Source: Natronocalculus amylovorans
GTDB taxonomy: Archaea > Halobacteriota > Halobacteria > Halobacteriales > Haloferacaceae
Reading direction: 5' to 3'
DNA: 64,000 nucleotides
Assembly (NCBI RefSeq): GCF_023638035.1
Contig: NZ_JAKRVX010000005.1
Location: 62,001-126,000 of the forward strand
In this document: piece after piece, positions 43,747 through 52,924 of the stretch
Position numbering within the stretch: the stretch's first letter is position 1
How the letters are laid out: each line of letters begins with the position of its first letter
Made by a program: the position numbers and the translations under genes
Notes under the pieces: generated by a model
Told to the model about the DNA's origin: nothing
The model's database searches: none
What the model saw: the letters and a program-made list of their open reading frames with translations, nothing else

Positions 43747-44058
43747 TTTGCTACCTCCACTTGAGCCGATCGGGATTGTACCTCACTCGATTCTGGTGTG
43801 AGGATTGGATGTTCGGTATCGTTGCTATGCGGACTCTGTTGCTGTCGTGTTACTCTCATCGTGTAGTGTGATGGACACAGATTGAGCCTCCGGTAGGCGA
43901 CACGTCTGTGCCACTGTATCGTGCGTAGTTATCTCTCTGTACGGTCTTGCGACTCTGACTGCAGTGTAGGCTGGCCGATCGGCGTGCGTCCTCGAATGTA
44001 GTGAAAAAATCTAGTGTGTCGGAGACACGCTCTCAACCATCCAGCGTCGGTCTATCAC

Positions 44059-44802
44059 CTACTCCGTGTCAGTGTCCTCCTTTCGCGGTCTGCCAGCACT
44101 ACTTTCGAGCGCATCAAGCGGGAATTTGTATGCAAGCGCTCGTTTCTCTTTATGCAAGACCGTTCGTGGTGCGATACCAAACACTTCAGCAACGAGGTCC
44201 CGATCTCCAGTTCGTTCTAATGCTCGATACACGCGCTCGTCATGTATGCGCTGGATCAGACGCTGGTCACTCTCTGGAATGCGACCACGCTCTGGATGGT
44301 CGATCTGTCCTGATAATCCCCACTTGCCAGTCTTGACATCTTGATTAATGAGTGGTTCATCTACGTCTGGGATGATCTCTGAGAGGCCCATCATCACCCA
44401 GCACCGCTCTCTGACCGCGGGATGAGTCAAGTCTGCTGTTAATTCATCTTTCAGTTCAGGTGTTGACAGCAGTCCCTTCTTGTGGAGTATGCTGATAATC
44501 TCGAAATCATGTGGAAGCATTTTATTTGCTGCTTCCTCGCTGACGTCGATCGGCAACGCCTCTTGCTGGGGCTGTTTGTGGGTCCAATTGTGACATTGAA
44601 TGCATAGTACGGTAAGATTCTCCTCATCGTGCACATCGTATCCCTCGGGATCATACGTCTGATGGTGAACTTCTAAGATTTTGTTTCCGCCTTTTTCAAT
44701 ACCGCGTCCACCACAGAGTTCGCACTTGTAATTCTCCCGACGGAGCATCTTTTTGCGAACATTTGACGGAACATTCTCGCGGTCAGGATTGCCAGACGCC
44801 AT
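44059..44802 (-). CDS. HNH endonuclease of the RAMP cluster
   Basis: 247 aa from the ATG at 44802 (a GTG at 44829 is the alternative). HNH core at residues about 18-75: YKCELCGGRG, the HH pair in ILEVHHQTYDPEGYD, and LTVLCIQCHNWTHK with the second Cys pair. This is a zinc-stabilised beta-beta-alpha-metal nuclease. The C-terminal 160 residues contain DRDLVAEVFGIAPRTVLHKE, a helix-turn-helix look. It is separated by 275 bases from the five-gene operon upstream, so it may have its own promoter. It is the clearest DNA-cutting enzyme in the cluster. Confidence 0.85.
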   Translation of the reverse strand: MASGNPDRENVPSNVRKKMLRRENYKCELCGGRGIEKGGNKILEVHHQTYDPEGYDVHDEENLTVLCIQCHNWTHKQPQQEALPIDVSEEAANKMLPHDFEIISILHKKGLLSTPELKDELTADLTHPAVRERCWVMMGLSEIIPDVDEPLINQDVKTGKWGLSGQIDHPERGRIPESDQRLIQRIHDERVYRALERTGDRDLVAEVFGIAPRTVLHKEKRALAYKFPLDALESSAGRPRKEDTDTE

Positions 44803-45104
44803 TAGTTCGTCCCTCCTATCGATCGGCACTGCGGTTGGTGAGTTGGGTTGCTTCGTTTCTGTCGGCTACTTCGTGGAATTGTGTTTATTTCTTCCATGTC
44901 TTGTTGTCTGTTTGTTGATTGTCGATCGGTGCAAACCGCGGGTAGTGATGGTGTATCGCTTCAATATCTGTCTCTGCTCGTGGTCACGGCTGATCAGACG
45001 CCCTTTTGCATCCTTGATCAGAGTGGCACACGGTGACTGGTACATCCAAATGATGTCTCATAGCGTCGCCGTCGCCTGAGATCACCCCCTCCGACGTCAC
45101 GGGA

Positions 45105-45797
45105 TTACAGCCGATCACCTCTGGTTGGGCTGAGTGATTTCAGCGTGAAATCCGATCGGCTACAGTACGACTCGGCGACCGTTCCGATCGCAGCTGTCCG
45201 GCAGATATCGGCGAGATTGTGCAGACACAAGTCTGTAAAATTACCCTCCTCAAATGCACGTACTGCCTCATCACTATCGACAAATGGGTCAATTTCCGAA
45301 TCATCGCCATCGACAAGCGCACGATATGCATGTGCCAGCGTGTTCTGTTCAGCGTCTGCAGCCGTGGTGTTGAATTGCTTCTCCACGATCGGGAGCAGGT
45401 CCGTATAGGCCACATCCACAAACGGCCATGGCTCGCCAATCCGAGACAGGCGTGTGCGCAGGAATGGAAGATCAAATCCGCCACTCCAACTCTCGCCATT
45501 GTAGGCAACTAACACTACATCTTCATCCTTCAGCCGATCGCGACAGAATGCATCCACCGCTCGAATCAAATCCGTCTCCGTTGTGTGGAGCGACACAACT
45601 GTGTGCTTGCTTGACTCCGATCGAACCGCTGCCTCTACATCGATATTATCGACATCTTCTCGTCCAGCTGTTTGGCAGAATATCCGAGCACCCAATGGGA
45701 GCATGAAGCCGATTGCGGTCACCTCGTCAGTTATCTCAAAACCTGTTGTTTCGATATCGAATGCAATCTGCGTCAGCAGTGATGATGTATCCGCCAT
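45105..45797 (-). CDS. DEDD-family 3'-5' exonuclease (RNase H fold) of the RAMP cluster
   Basis: 230 aa. Exo I motif QIAFDIETTGFE (Asp and Glu), Exo II region YNGESWSGGFDLPFLRTRLS, and a late Asp in LCLHNLADICRTA. This is the DnaQ-like fold of polymerase-B-type exonucleases. Stop/start overlap with the RAMP gene (TAATG), last gene of the tight operon. It might trim guide RNA or degrade target; no direct evidence. The final Exo III motif is not textbook, so activity is probable but unproved. Confidence 0.8.
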   Translation of the reverse strand: MADTSSLLTQIAFDIETTGFEITDEVTAIGFMLPLGARIFCQTAGREDVDNIDVEAAVRSESSKHTVVSLHTTETDLIRAVDAFCRDRLKDEDVVLVAYNGESWSGGFDLPFLRTRLSRIGEPWPFVDVAYTDLLPIVEKQFNTTAADAEQNTLAHAYRALVDGDDSEIDPFVDSDEAVRAFEEGNFTDLCLHNLADICRTAAIGTVAESYCSRSDFTLKSLSPTRGDRL

Positions 45798-46780
45798 TAT
45801 GCGTCCTCCATGCGCTGTGGGGTTGCCGATCGAACAGCAGCGGCCCTTGTTTGGGTTGCTGCAGACGAGCCATCCATCTCTGTGACGCGATCGACCGTTG
45901 CTGGGCGAACCCGAAACTCGCCAAAGCCAATCTTTGAATGTGTCCCAATACGGTTGATTCCATTCCGGGCAGTCTCGATCGGGGCATCACCAACATACCG
46001 AACGGTTTGCCCGTGATCAATCGTCTGCACGTCATAACAGTGGTCGCCAAACGCCAACTTCGTCTGTCGTTCTCGAAGCAGCTGCTCGGTCTCCCACCAC
46101 CATGGAACCGATTGATCATCGCCACTGGGATGCTCACTGTGCAATACGTACGGCGAGTAGAGATCGATCTCAAACGTATCACTCGCATGCAGACTTGCGT
46201 ACGAGAGCTCATCCAGATCGATCAACTGGGTATCAACAAGCGTCAGCTGGCCCAATCCAAAATTCCGGCCCCCACCAACCTGTATTTCATCAAGATCGTC
46301 ATCTTCGATCGGGAGGATATCCCTACGTTGACGGTCATAGGCCTGTAAATAACAGTGGATATGCACCTTGACCGTTCGCTTGTATCTTCGTCCACCGGGT
46401 GGCCGGCCGAATCGACATTGGGGAGCAACCGCAATCCGCCCACCATGGTTCTCCAATGTCAGGCAGTTATGCACCTCACGTGCTCGACTGTCTAACAACC
46501 ACCGCTGGGCAGCATCTCTGAAGATGAACAGATCCTCATAGCGCTCTACATCCGGCAAACTGGTCGAGTAGATCGATCGACGACTCTCGTCAGTGGCGGC
46601 TGGTATCTGTCCATACTCGCCAACGAACAGCGATCCCATGCTTACGCGAAGGTTGCTGGCAACCGCTCCTGGAACCGATTGTGCGATCGCAGCATACAGC
46701 GCATTCCCGCTCACGTAGTAGGGATGGCCATAGTAGCTGGTGTCCAACTCAAACAGCACTGACTGGATCTGTGAGCTCAT
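45797..46780 (-). CDS. RAMP-fold protein with two glycine-rich loops (Cas5/Cas6-like)
   Basis: 327 aa. Two glycine-rich segments typical of RAMP (ferredoxin-like) proteins: EIQVGGGRNFGLGQLTLVDT near residues 165-185 and INRIGTHSKIGFGEFRV near 275-292. The N-terminus (YGHPYYVSGNALYAAIAQSV) also suits a RAMP-type start. A basic stretch (RPPGGRRYKRTVKVHIH) could bind RNA. It overlaps the upstream gene by four bases (ATGA). Two loops suggest a duplicated fold as in Cas6. No CRISPR array is present for it to process. Confidence 0.65.
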   Translation of the reverse strand: MSSQIQSVLFELDTSYYGHPYYVSGNALYAAIAQSVPGAVASNLRVSMGSLFVGEYGQIPAATDESRRSIYSTSLPDVERYEDLFIFRDAAQRWLLDSRAREVHNCLTLENHGGRIAVAPQCRFGRPPGGRRYKRTVKVHIHCYLQAYDRQRRDILPIEDDDLDEIQVGGGRNFGLGQLTLVDTQLIDLDELSYASLHASDTFEIDLYSPYVLHSEHPSGDDQSVPWWWETEQLLRERQTKLAFGDHCYDVQTIDHGQTVRYVGDAPIETARNGINRIGTHSKIGFGEFRVRPATVDRVTEMDGSSAATQTRAAAVRSATPQRMEDA

Positions 46781-47610
46781 GCAACGTCACCTCCAGTGGA
46801 TGTCTCGTTACTTGCCTTCCATGGCGGCAACACTCCTGCGCGATCGTACACAACGTCTTCAATATATTGCAGTGCAACCGACCACGATCGAATCCGTCGC
46901 AACTGTGCATCCAGAATCCGTGCCTGCCGATCGCCGTCTACAGCCAACGGGTGAGCTGGAAGCTGTGACCACCGATCGGCAAACGAGCGCGCTGGTGCAT
47001 TGCCAAGCCGAACCGATTGCTCATCACCCTTGTCTGGCGAGAGATGCAACACCATCACCGGTGTCCAACAAATCGTCTCATGCGCCCGAACACGATCGGA
47101 CGCAAGTGCTCGATCGGACAGCGGTTCATATTCTGGTTTTGCATCCGGATCACCACGCTCTGCGACGATCGAGAGCTCATCAAATGTGTACCCCGCTCGG
47201 TACCATCGATACAATGCGGCAACAAGCAGCGTGTGGTATTTGAGGGATGTGTATGGGTAGTACACAGACTCGGTGATTCCAGCGGCCGTCTGACTCGTGA
47301 GCCATGCCGCATGTAGTTCCGCTGCATCAGAGGGCATCACAAGCGGGTCCAACACCTCAGAAGAGGTGTCCAGTTGGCGAACCGGCTCACCAGTGAGCAA
47401 TGAGAGTCGCTCCGGCGACACATGATTCGCCAAAACCTGTGTTGGCTCCCCATGCGGTCGACTAAGCAACGCTGCATCAGCATCCGCCCCAAACGGAACC
47501 TCCTCGTTGATCGGCACGCCACGGTACGACCGGAACCCCGACGCATGGCTCCGACCTCGGAGCTTGTGTACGTCATGTCGATATGCACGACACAGTGCTT
47601 CATCGCTCAT
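46777..47610 (-). CDS. Unknown protein in the RAMP operon
   Basis: 277 aa with four-base overlaps on both sides. No recognisable domain. Visible segments: YRHDVHKLRGRSHASGFRSY (basic start), a helical middle (SLKYHTLLVAALYRWYRAGY), TPVMVLHLSPDKGDEQSVRL and a helical end (ARILDAQLRRIRSWSVALQY). By position between two RAMP genes it could be a large- or small-subunit equivalent (Cas8/Cas11-like) of a ribonucleoprotein complex; this is inference. Confidence 0.6.
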   Translation of the reverse strand: MSDEALCRAYRHDVHKLRGRSHASGFRSYRGVPINEEVPFGADADAALLSRPHGEPTQVLANHVSPERLSLLTGEPVRQLDTSSEVLDPLVMPSDAAELHAAWLTSQTAAGITESVYYPYTSLKYHTLLVAALYRWYRAGYTFDELSIVAERGDPDAKPEYEPLSDRALASDRVRAHETICWTPVMVLHLSPDKGDEQSVRLGNAPARSFADRWSQLPAHPLAVDGDRQARILDAQLRRIRSWSVALQYIEDVVYDRAGVLPPWKASNETSTGGDVA

Positions 47611-48629
47611 TTCGAATCACCACCCGAATTCTCCTTGCTGGCCGATCGAGTCTCGAGGCTCTCGCCCAACTCTCCGTCTTCGTTACTCAGACGGTGCTGT
47701 AATGCTTCGACAAAGCTATCTCGTAATCCCTCGCGCCAGAGTTCGTCTTTCTTCTCCATCGACTGTGTGGGCCCCTGTGCGCGATTGTAGACACGCCGTA
47801 CCTCTGCATCCGAATACAGTGGATTGATCACGTTCGCATGGACAATGCCTGCACCGAAATTCCGCGATCCGCCTAACTGCATTGAATATGTGTCATTATT
47901 CGATTTGAGATAGCACACTGCCTCACAAATCAATCCCACATACTCTGGGCGGAGTTCTCGGAGCGTCAGTCGCCACGTCCCGTCCAGATTTCCAACCGCA
48001 TCCTGTGTCGCATGCCGGAGTGGTTGGCCTTCATCCGCCTCATTCCGCGATCGGACATGTGTATTCAGCTGTCGATAATGTGCTTCGGCTTCGCCTTTGA
48101 GGACATCTACATGCCGGCGGATCGGCGAAAACCCGATCGGCCGACGAATTAGCTTCCCTGCCTGATGGCCAAACCCACCAAACAAGTCATACACAACGCA
48201 CGTGCTGGTTGGCATCGGGAACTTGGATTCTCCATCACGACGGTCTGGATCGCAGCTTCCTTTCTCGTGATAGCCCGCCGCCAAATCCCGATCGTACACA
48301 TCTTTGAGTTTGAAATCCGCATTCGGCTCACCGGGATGGCATGCTGTGACGCCAGCGATATGATGCACTCGCTCACAGCCATGTCGCAGCCATCCACTCA
48401 ACGTGAACGGCGAGATCTGGCCTGCTATTTGGTTCATCGGGTCATCCGCCTCATACCGATCGGCCGAGGCATGATGTCGATCGGTGATAATCCCGTCACC
48501 GGGCGCTAACAATCCAATATTGAGTCCAACGTAGATATCCGGGAACGTTGTCTCCGAGATGTCGACAGGGAGGTCGAATTCCATCGGAAGGTGATCACTC
48601 TCAAACCCGCGATCGTCGTCCGATCGCAT
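47607..48629 (-). CDS. Cas7/Csf2-like RAMP protein
   Basis: 340 aa. IYVGLNIGLLAPGDG opens the fold and SPFTLSGWLRHGCERVHHIA matches the loop after the first helix in Cas7-type proteins (usually IPGSSLKG-like). KFPMPTSTCVVYDLFGGFGH comes next, and MQLGGSRNFGAGIVHANVIN is the glycine-rich loop near the end of the core. Cas7 proteins form the helical backbone on guide RNA. The C-terminal 60 residues are a charged helical tail. The strongest RAMP candidate of the cluster, similar in layout to type IV Csf2. Confidence 0.7.
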   Translation of the reverse strand: MRSDDDRGFESDHLPMEFDLPVDISETTFPDIYVGLNIGLLAPGDGIITDRHHASADRYEADDPMNQIAGQISPFTLSGWLRHGCERVHHIAGVTACHPGEPNADFKLKDVYDRDLAAGYHEKGSCDPDRRDGESKFPMPTSTCVVYDLFGGFGHQAGKLIRRPIGFSPIRRHVDVLKGEAEAHYRQLNTHVRSRNEADEGQPLRHATQDAVGNLDGTWRLTLRELRPEYVGLICEAVCYLKSNNDTYSMQLGGSRNFGAGIVHANVINPLYSDAEVRRVYNRAQGPTQSMEKKDELWREGLRDSFVEALQHRLSNEDGELGESLETRSASKENSGGDSK

Positions 48630-48631
48630 GG

Positions 48632-49210
48632 TCAGTGCTCCCCTCTTTCAGTTATCGAGTTTCTTGATTCAGAGCCGTCCGCGATCGGATCACACAGCTC
48701 TGTCATATTCGTTGTTGAGTCTTCCTCGTACGCTGTGTTTACATCTGCTGCGATGCGATCGCCATATGTCCATCCACCATCGCCAGCGGTTGGCAATGTC
48801 GTTTGAAAACCATCTGTCTGTTCAGTGGGTCCACAAACCCGTGTGAGTTCTGTCGACCCAGTACGTGAAACCGCAACGATCGCTTCGCCAAGAAAGACCG
48901 GCCACGATGTCTGCATTGCCTGATCTGCGCACCGTGCCATCCGACCGCGTACGAGCACCGCGTCTCGCTCGTCCGTAAAGTCGTCCGGACAATCAGGATG
49001 GTCCGCACATCGTAGCCCATCAATCGTGTAGCAATCCGACTCTGCCGATCGGCTGAAACACGCTATAACCGGCGATCCAGCCGTTACTCTGCGGGAGCAC
49101 GCTTCGCACAGCGCCTCCCCTTCCCCGAGAAAATTTATTTTCAGTTGATATATTTCTTCAATTAAGTTGTGTTCAACAGTCTTTTTTATTATTGGTCCGT
49201 TTATTCTCAT
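48632..49210 (-). CDS. Cys-rich, zinc-finger-like first gene of the RAMP operon (Csf1-like by position)
   Basis: 192 aa. The first ~30 residues are encoded by AT-rich DNA (MRINGPIIKKTVEHNLIEEI), unlike the rest. Cys residues follow: ALCEACSRRV, VIACFSRS, SDCYTID and LRCADHPDCPDDF, enough for one or two zinc sites. Type IV Csf1 proteins also carry a Cys-rich zinc site, which with the Csf2-like neighbour makes the comparison reasonable, but sequence similarity is not shown. First gene of the unit; an AT-rich promoter region lies at 49211-49320. Confidence 0.55.
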   Translation of the reverse strand: MRINGPIIKKTVEHNLIEEIYQLKINFLGEGEALCEACSRRVTAGSPVIACFSRSAESDCYTIDGLRCADHPDCPDDFTDERDAVLVRGRMARCADQAMQTSWPVFLGEAIVAVSRTGSTELTRVCGPTEQTDGFQTTLPTAGDGGWTYGDRIAADVNTAYEEDSTTNMTELCDPIADGSESRNSITERGEH

Positions 49211-49388
49211 GGGTTTTCTCCTAGATTATGAGAACCCACCCCGACGACGCACATCGTCGGGAATCTTCTGGATGAGTTCTCAATTATCTATTGTACTGTT
49301 TGCATCATAAATGTTTGCATATTTGCATACGTTTGTATATGTGCACATCAACGGAGTATTTAGAATGGTGGATATAAACTCCAAATCG

Positions 49389-49589
49389 ATGGGTAGAACA
49401 CGTGCACTCATGACCAAGACCGATCGTGAACAAATTTCGAACACGAGTGAAACTGAAGAAAATAAGCGATACCAGGCTATTTCTCGAGTCAGGGGCAGGG
49501 TACAAGATGAGCTACCCAAAGATTTGGAAGTTCTTGCTGAGCATCATCCTGAGTTACTCAAAGAGCTTCGTGAGATTGTTTGCGAATAA
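49389..49589 (+). CDS. Small conserved haloarchaeal protein (MGRTRALxT type)
   Basis: 66 aa from the ATG at 49389: MGRTRALMTKTDREQISNTS then ENKRYQAISRVRGRVQDELP and a helical end ELLKELREIV. Proteins starting this way are common in haloarchaea, of unknown function and often near mobile DNA. Basic first half suggests nucleic-acid contact. From 49590 to 49926 there is only AT-rich DNA without a gene. Confidence 0.75.
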   Translation: MGRTRALMTKTDREQISNTSETEENKRYQAISRVRGRVQDELPKDLEVLAEHHPELLKELREIVCE

Positions 49590-49926
49590 AATATCAAGAT
49601 AGACGGATCTAATATAATATTTAATATGCTTCTGTATTAATCTAATTGCATAACTCAATCAGATACGGCTTGTTCGGCAGTTATACTTATATACGACTAT
49701 CCAAACTATTCGCTCTATGATATCTTGCTATCGAGGTCTTAATCCATGATTCATACATAGGTTTTGATATAGTGTCGGTGAGTCATCATAGGGTGAGATG
49801 GATAGGAGTCCAAGTTCCGTGTAAGAAGAGGTCCCCACAATCGATTCAGTACACTACGATTGGAGCGCTTCGGACGGCAGAAACAACTTTTCAATCGATA
49901 TACAACAGGTGATTTTATTGCTTTAC

Positions 49927-51174
49927 TCAGAAAACTTCTAGCGATTCTACGGCAGTCTGTACATCTTCAGTAATAGTGGCAACAAAGTCCTCATAGCTCG
50001 GTTTATCCAGATTAAGGCTGAGGACACAGAGTTCTTGATCATTACTCAGTTGATAGACCCGAGGCTCAGGCACCACACTAGGAGGATATAATAAGATGCC
50101 GGGAGCGTGCTCATGTGTAGAATATGATAATACCTGGTACACGTCCTGCTTGCTTGGGGTTGATACATCCTTCCATTTAACGTCTCCGACAAGAACACTG
50201 CCCCCATTGAGTTGAGCAATAATATCCGGTTGCATAGGTCTACCGAGAGGTTGATCATCTGATCGTCGCTTCGCCAAATAGCCAATATTACGCTTCGTGA
50301 CGGTTATTTTCGAGTTATCAAAAACGGCTTTTACAGCACGCCGGGCAACCATTTCAAAGAGATTGTCCATATTCAGGAGGAACGTCGCTCCAGCGCCAGC
50401 TCCGGCATGCAGATTTTCAATAGAAGTTTGCCGGATCACCATATTCGCAATCTTTAGTGCCGTTTCGTACGTGGAAGTGAGTCTCATTTGTGAGGAAATA
50501 GTCTGCAGGCTATGTATGGGAACTTTCCTCTGTGAAACCCCTGCATCCTTGAGTATGGTAATCTGCCGGTTAAGACGATGAGTTATTTTGTCACCTGAAT
50601 GTAGTCGTGTGAGGATAATAGCAGCATGTACGAGCGTCTGATTCAGAGTCGAATCATAACTGAGCTCAGAGTAATCACACTCAAATTCAGTCGAAATAGG
50701 TCCTCTCTTCTGGAGTTGACGATGGAGGTTTATTTTCCCTCTTACCTGTTTTCTGCTCTCATTCTGATTGACGTATTCAGGCCGGATACCTCGTTGAAGC
50801 ACTCGCTGTAGAATTGAAGAATAATAGTAGGCAATGAGACGCGTGAACTCTGAATCGTCAGCGACCTCATAACTAGCCTTTTCAAGATACGAGTCTGGAG
50901 GTGCGCCGATTCCGAAACGAACCAAATTCAGGAGCTCCAATTCAACTTTGGGCCGGATACGTAGAACAGTACCACTAGGTAAGGAGACAGTCCCAACGTG
51001 CCTTTTGGAAGTAATCTTAAATCTCTCAGATGAGTAAGGTTTAACATCAAGCTTCGTGACCTTCTTACCGTCAGAGTTACGGTTTATTTTCTGGTTGATA
51101 TACTCTAAATCTTGGGTACTCAGTGATAATGGGTCAGAAGGGACCCATTCACGAAGCGGTTCTTCAGTCACCAT
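49927..51174 (-). CDS. mcrC: McrC, nuclease subunit of the McrBC modification-dependent system
   Basis: 415 aa from the ATG at 51174; a GTG one codon earlier overlaps the mcrB stop. N-terminal McrC beta domain (VGTVSLPSGTVLRIRPKVEL, near 60-80), the NKVRGKI-like block (ESRKQVRGKINLHRQLQKRG), then the PD-(D/E)XK site: MQPDIIAQLNGGSVLVGDVK plus WK. In McrBC, McrC joins the McrB ring, stimulates its hydrolysis and cuts DNA bearing modified cytosines or other bases. Complete. Confidence 0.93.
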   Translation of the reverse strand: MVTEEPLREWVPSDPLSLSTQDLEYINQKINRNSDGKKVTKLDVKPYSSERFKITSKRHVGTVSLPSGTVLRIRPKVELELLNLVRFGIGAPPDSYLEKASYEVADDSEFTRLIAYYYSSILQRVLQRGIRPEYVNQNESRKQVRGKINLHRQLQKRGPISTEFECDYSELSYDSTLNQTLVHAAIILTRLHSGDKITHRLNRQITILKDAGVSQRKVPIHSLQTISSQMRLTSTYETALKIANMVIRQTSIENLHAGAGAGATFLLNMDNLFEMVARRAVKAVFDNSKITVTKRNIGYLAKRRSDDQPLGRPMQPDIIAQLNGGSVLVGDVKWKDVSTPSKQDVYQVLSYSTHEHAPGILLYPPSVVPEPRVYQLSNDQELCVLSLNLDKPSYEDFVATITEDVQTAVESLEVF

Positions 51175-51176
51175 CA

Positions 51177-52745
51177 CTATGTATCAACTAATCCACGGAG
51201 TGTCTGGTCAAGATTTTCAAGAGTGAAGTCACTTCGAAATTCTGGACGAGATGGGTGAGTAAGCTGTTCATCAACTTCGGCAAAGACCTGATCGCGGATT
51301 CGGTAGAAATCACCGAAGTAGTACTCCTCTATCAGCGGGAGAATCTCATATTTCCACGCGTCGTGTAGACTTTCTAAGTCATACTCTTGGGGTTCAGAAT
51401 CCGATAACAGATACGAGTGACCGATCTGCTTTCCTTGCCCTAAATCAACCGCGTCGAGAATTCTGTCGTTGATCACTTCGAGAGCATCAATGGAGTTTAG
51501 TTGGAGACGACGTTCAAGATTGGTCGGCTGTTCATCCTGTCCAGACATACTGTAGACTTCACGGAGATATTCGTAATCAGGACCGAATCGGATAAACCGA
51601 AATCGTCGGCGGATCGCAGAGTCAATTAGCGCGATAGACTGGTCAGACGTGTTCATCGTTCCAATGATGTAGAGGTTTGGGGGGACAGAGAATTCCTTAT
51701 CTTTGGAGTGTGCGAGTGTGATTTTTTCGCCACGTTTGTCTTTCTCAAGTAGCGTGACTAACTCTCCGAATACCTGCGATATATTGGCTCTATTCATTTC
51801 ATCAATTACTAAAACATACTTATTGGCGTTTTTTTTTCGGGCACTATTCTCGTATTCCTCCCTCGCCAATTCGCAGGTGTCTTTGAATATACCGGGTCGA
51901 AGTTCATACCGCAAATTATGTTCACTATTCTCATCCGAGCTGTCCGCAGATACGCTCAATCCTTCTATAAAGTCCTCATAAGTGAATGATGGATGGAATG
52001 TGACTTTCTGGAGATTCTCAGTGGTTGGTTCATTATTCTGTTGTCCAAGCCATGCTTTGGCATATTGAAGTGCGTGGTAAGTTTTTCCAGTTCCAGGTGG
52101 TCCATAAAATACAACCTGGCCTTTTGATTCTAACTGCCGAATAGTCTCCCTATACCTTTCTTCGTCCTCTATTGTAGGAATATCAAGTGGTCGACTGGTA
52201 TCCTGATTCGGTATGTGTTTCTTGACGTATTCTTCCACAGTGTCGTAGTCTTCCCTAATCGCCTCCATCGCAGGGTTATCGAGCCGTTGGAAGGAATGAG
52301 GTCCTTCAGAGACATATTCGTAATAAGTTGCGAGTTCTTTAGTCGTGATCTCTATTTCAACTGGGTTTTGTAAATAAATCAGGCGGTCACCAATTCCGCT
52401 GGATTTGGCTAACGAATCTTCATCTGGGTCGGGGAAAATATACCCTGCGAGTTTGCGATTTTCCTCTCGTCCAATAACCTTCGCTGCTGTATTATAATAG
52501 GGATTCTCATCTGGTTCATTCCGAGTATAAAAAAGAAGATAATCTCCCTTACTCACTTTAGACCAACTGCCTTCTTCTTCCTCCGTTGTTGCCCATAACC
52601 GTACTACACCTCTATCCGTGTGGGGTGGGGGTGGTTCTATATCAAGTTCATCAATCGAGATACCAGATTTAACTGTACGCAGAAGCCGTTCACGCGCTTC
52701 TGCTGAATCACATGGCACTAGAAAAATTGTGGATTGGTTTACCAT
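51177..52745 (-). CDS. mcrB: McrB, AAA+ motor with an N-terminal EVE-like reader domain
   Basis: 522 aa from the ATG at 52745. Residues about 1-140 look like an EVE/PUA-type domain (STIFLVPCDSAEARERL, GDYLLFYTRNEPDENPYYNT), which in such fusions reads modified bases. The AAA+ part has Walker A VVFYGPPGTGKTYHAL, Walker B YVLVIDEMNRANISQVFGEL and the McrB signature IIGTMNTSDQSIALIDSAIR followed by RRFRF. Known McrB uses GTP. Promoter shared with the divergent gene at 52925. Confidence 0.92.
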   Translation of the reverse strand: MVNQSTIFLVPCDSAEARERLLRTVKSGISIDELDIEPPPPHTDRGVVRLWATTEEEEGSWSKVSKGDYLLFYTRNEPDENPYYNTAAKVIGREENRKLAGYIFPDPDEDSLAKSSGIGDRLIYLQNPVEIEITTKELATYYEYVSEGPHSFQRLDNPAMEAIREDYDTVEEYVKKHIPNQDTSRPLDIPTIEDEERYRETIRQLESKGQVVFYGPPGTGKTYHALQYAKAWLGQQNNEPTTENLQKVTFHPSFTYEDFIEGLSVSADSSDENSEHNLRYELRPGIFKDTCELAREEYENSARKKNANKYVLVIDEMNRANISQVFGELVTLLEKDKRGEKITLAHSKDKEFSVPPNLYIIGTMNTSDQSIALIDSAIRRRFRFIRFGPDYEYLREVYSMSGQDEQPTNLERRLQLNSIDALEVINDRILDAVDLGQGKQIGHSYLLSDSEPQEYDLESLHDAWKYEILPLIEEYYFGDFYRIRDQVFAEVDEQLTHPSRPEFRSDFTLENLDQTLRGLVDT

Positions 52746-52924
52746 AATGACGCGAGGAGATTGGAGCGCCCCGATAAAAAAATACCGAACGACGGGTTGA
52801 TCAACCAATTGGTAAGAGGATGATTGAACAAATTTTTATCAATCACACGAGTTGAGTGGAGTATACCGAACTAAATATATCCGCCCGGCATTGACGAAAA
52901 TTTGCTTCGGACTTAAATCAACAC

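Noticed and set aside
42904-49210. CRISPR array or cas1/cas2 near the RAMP genes
   Set aside because: No regularly spaced direct repeats and no Cas1/Cas2-like protein were seen anywhere in the window.
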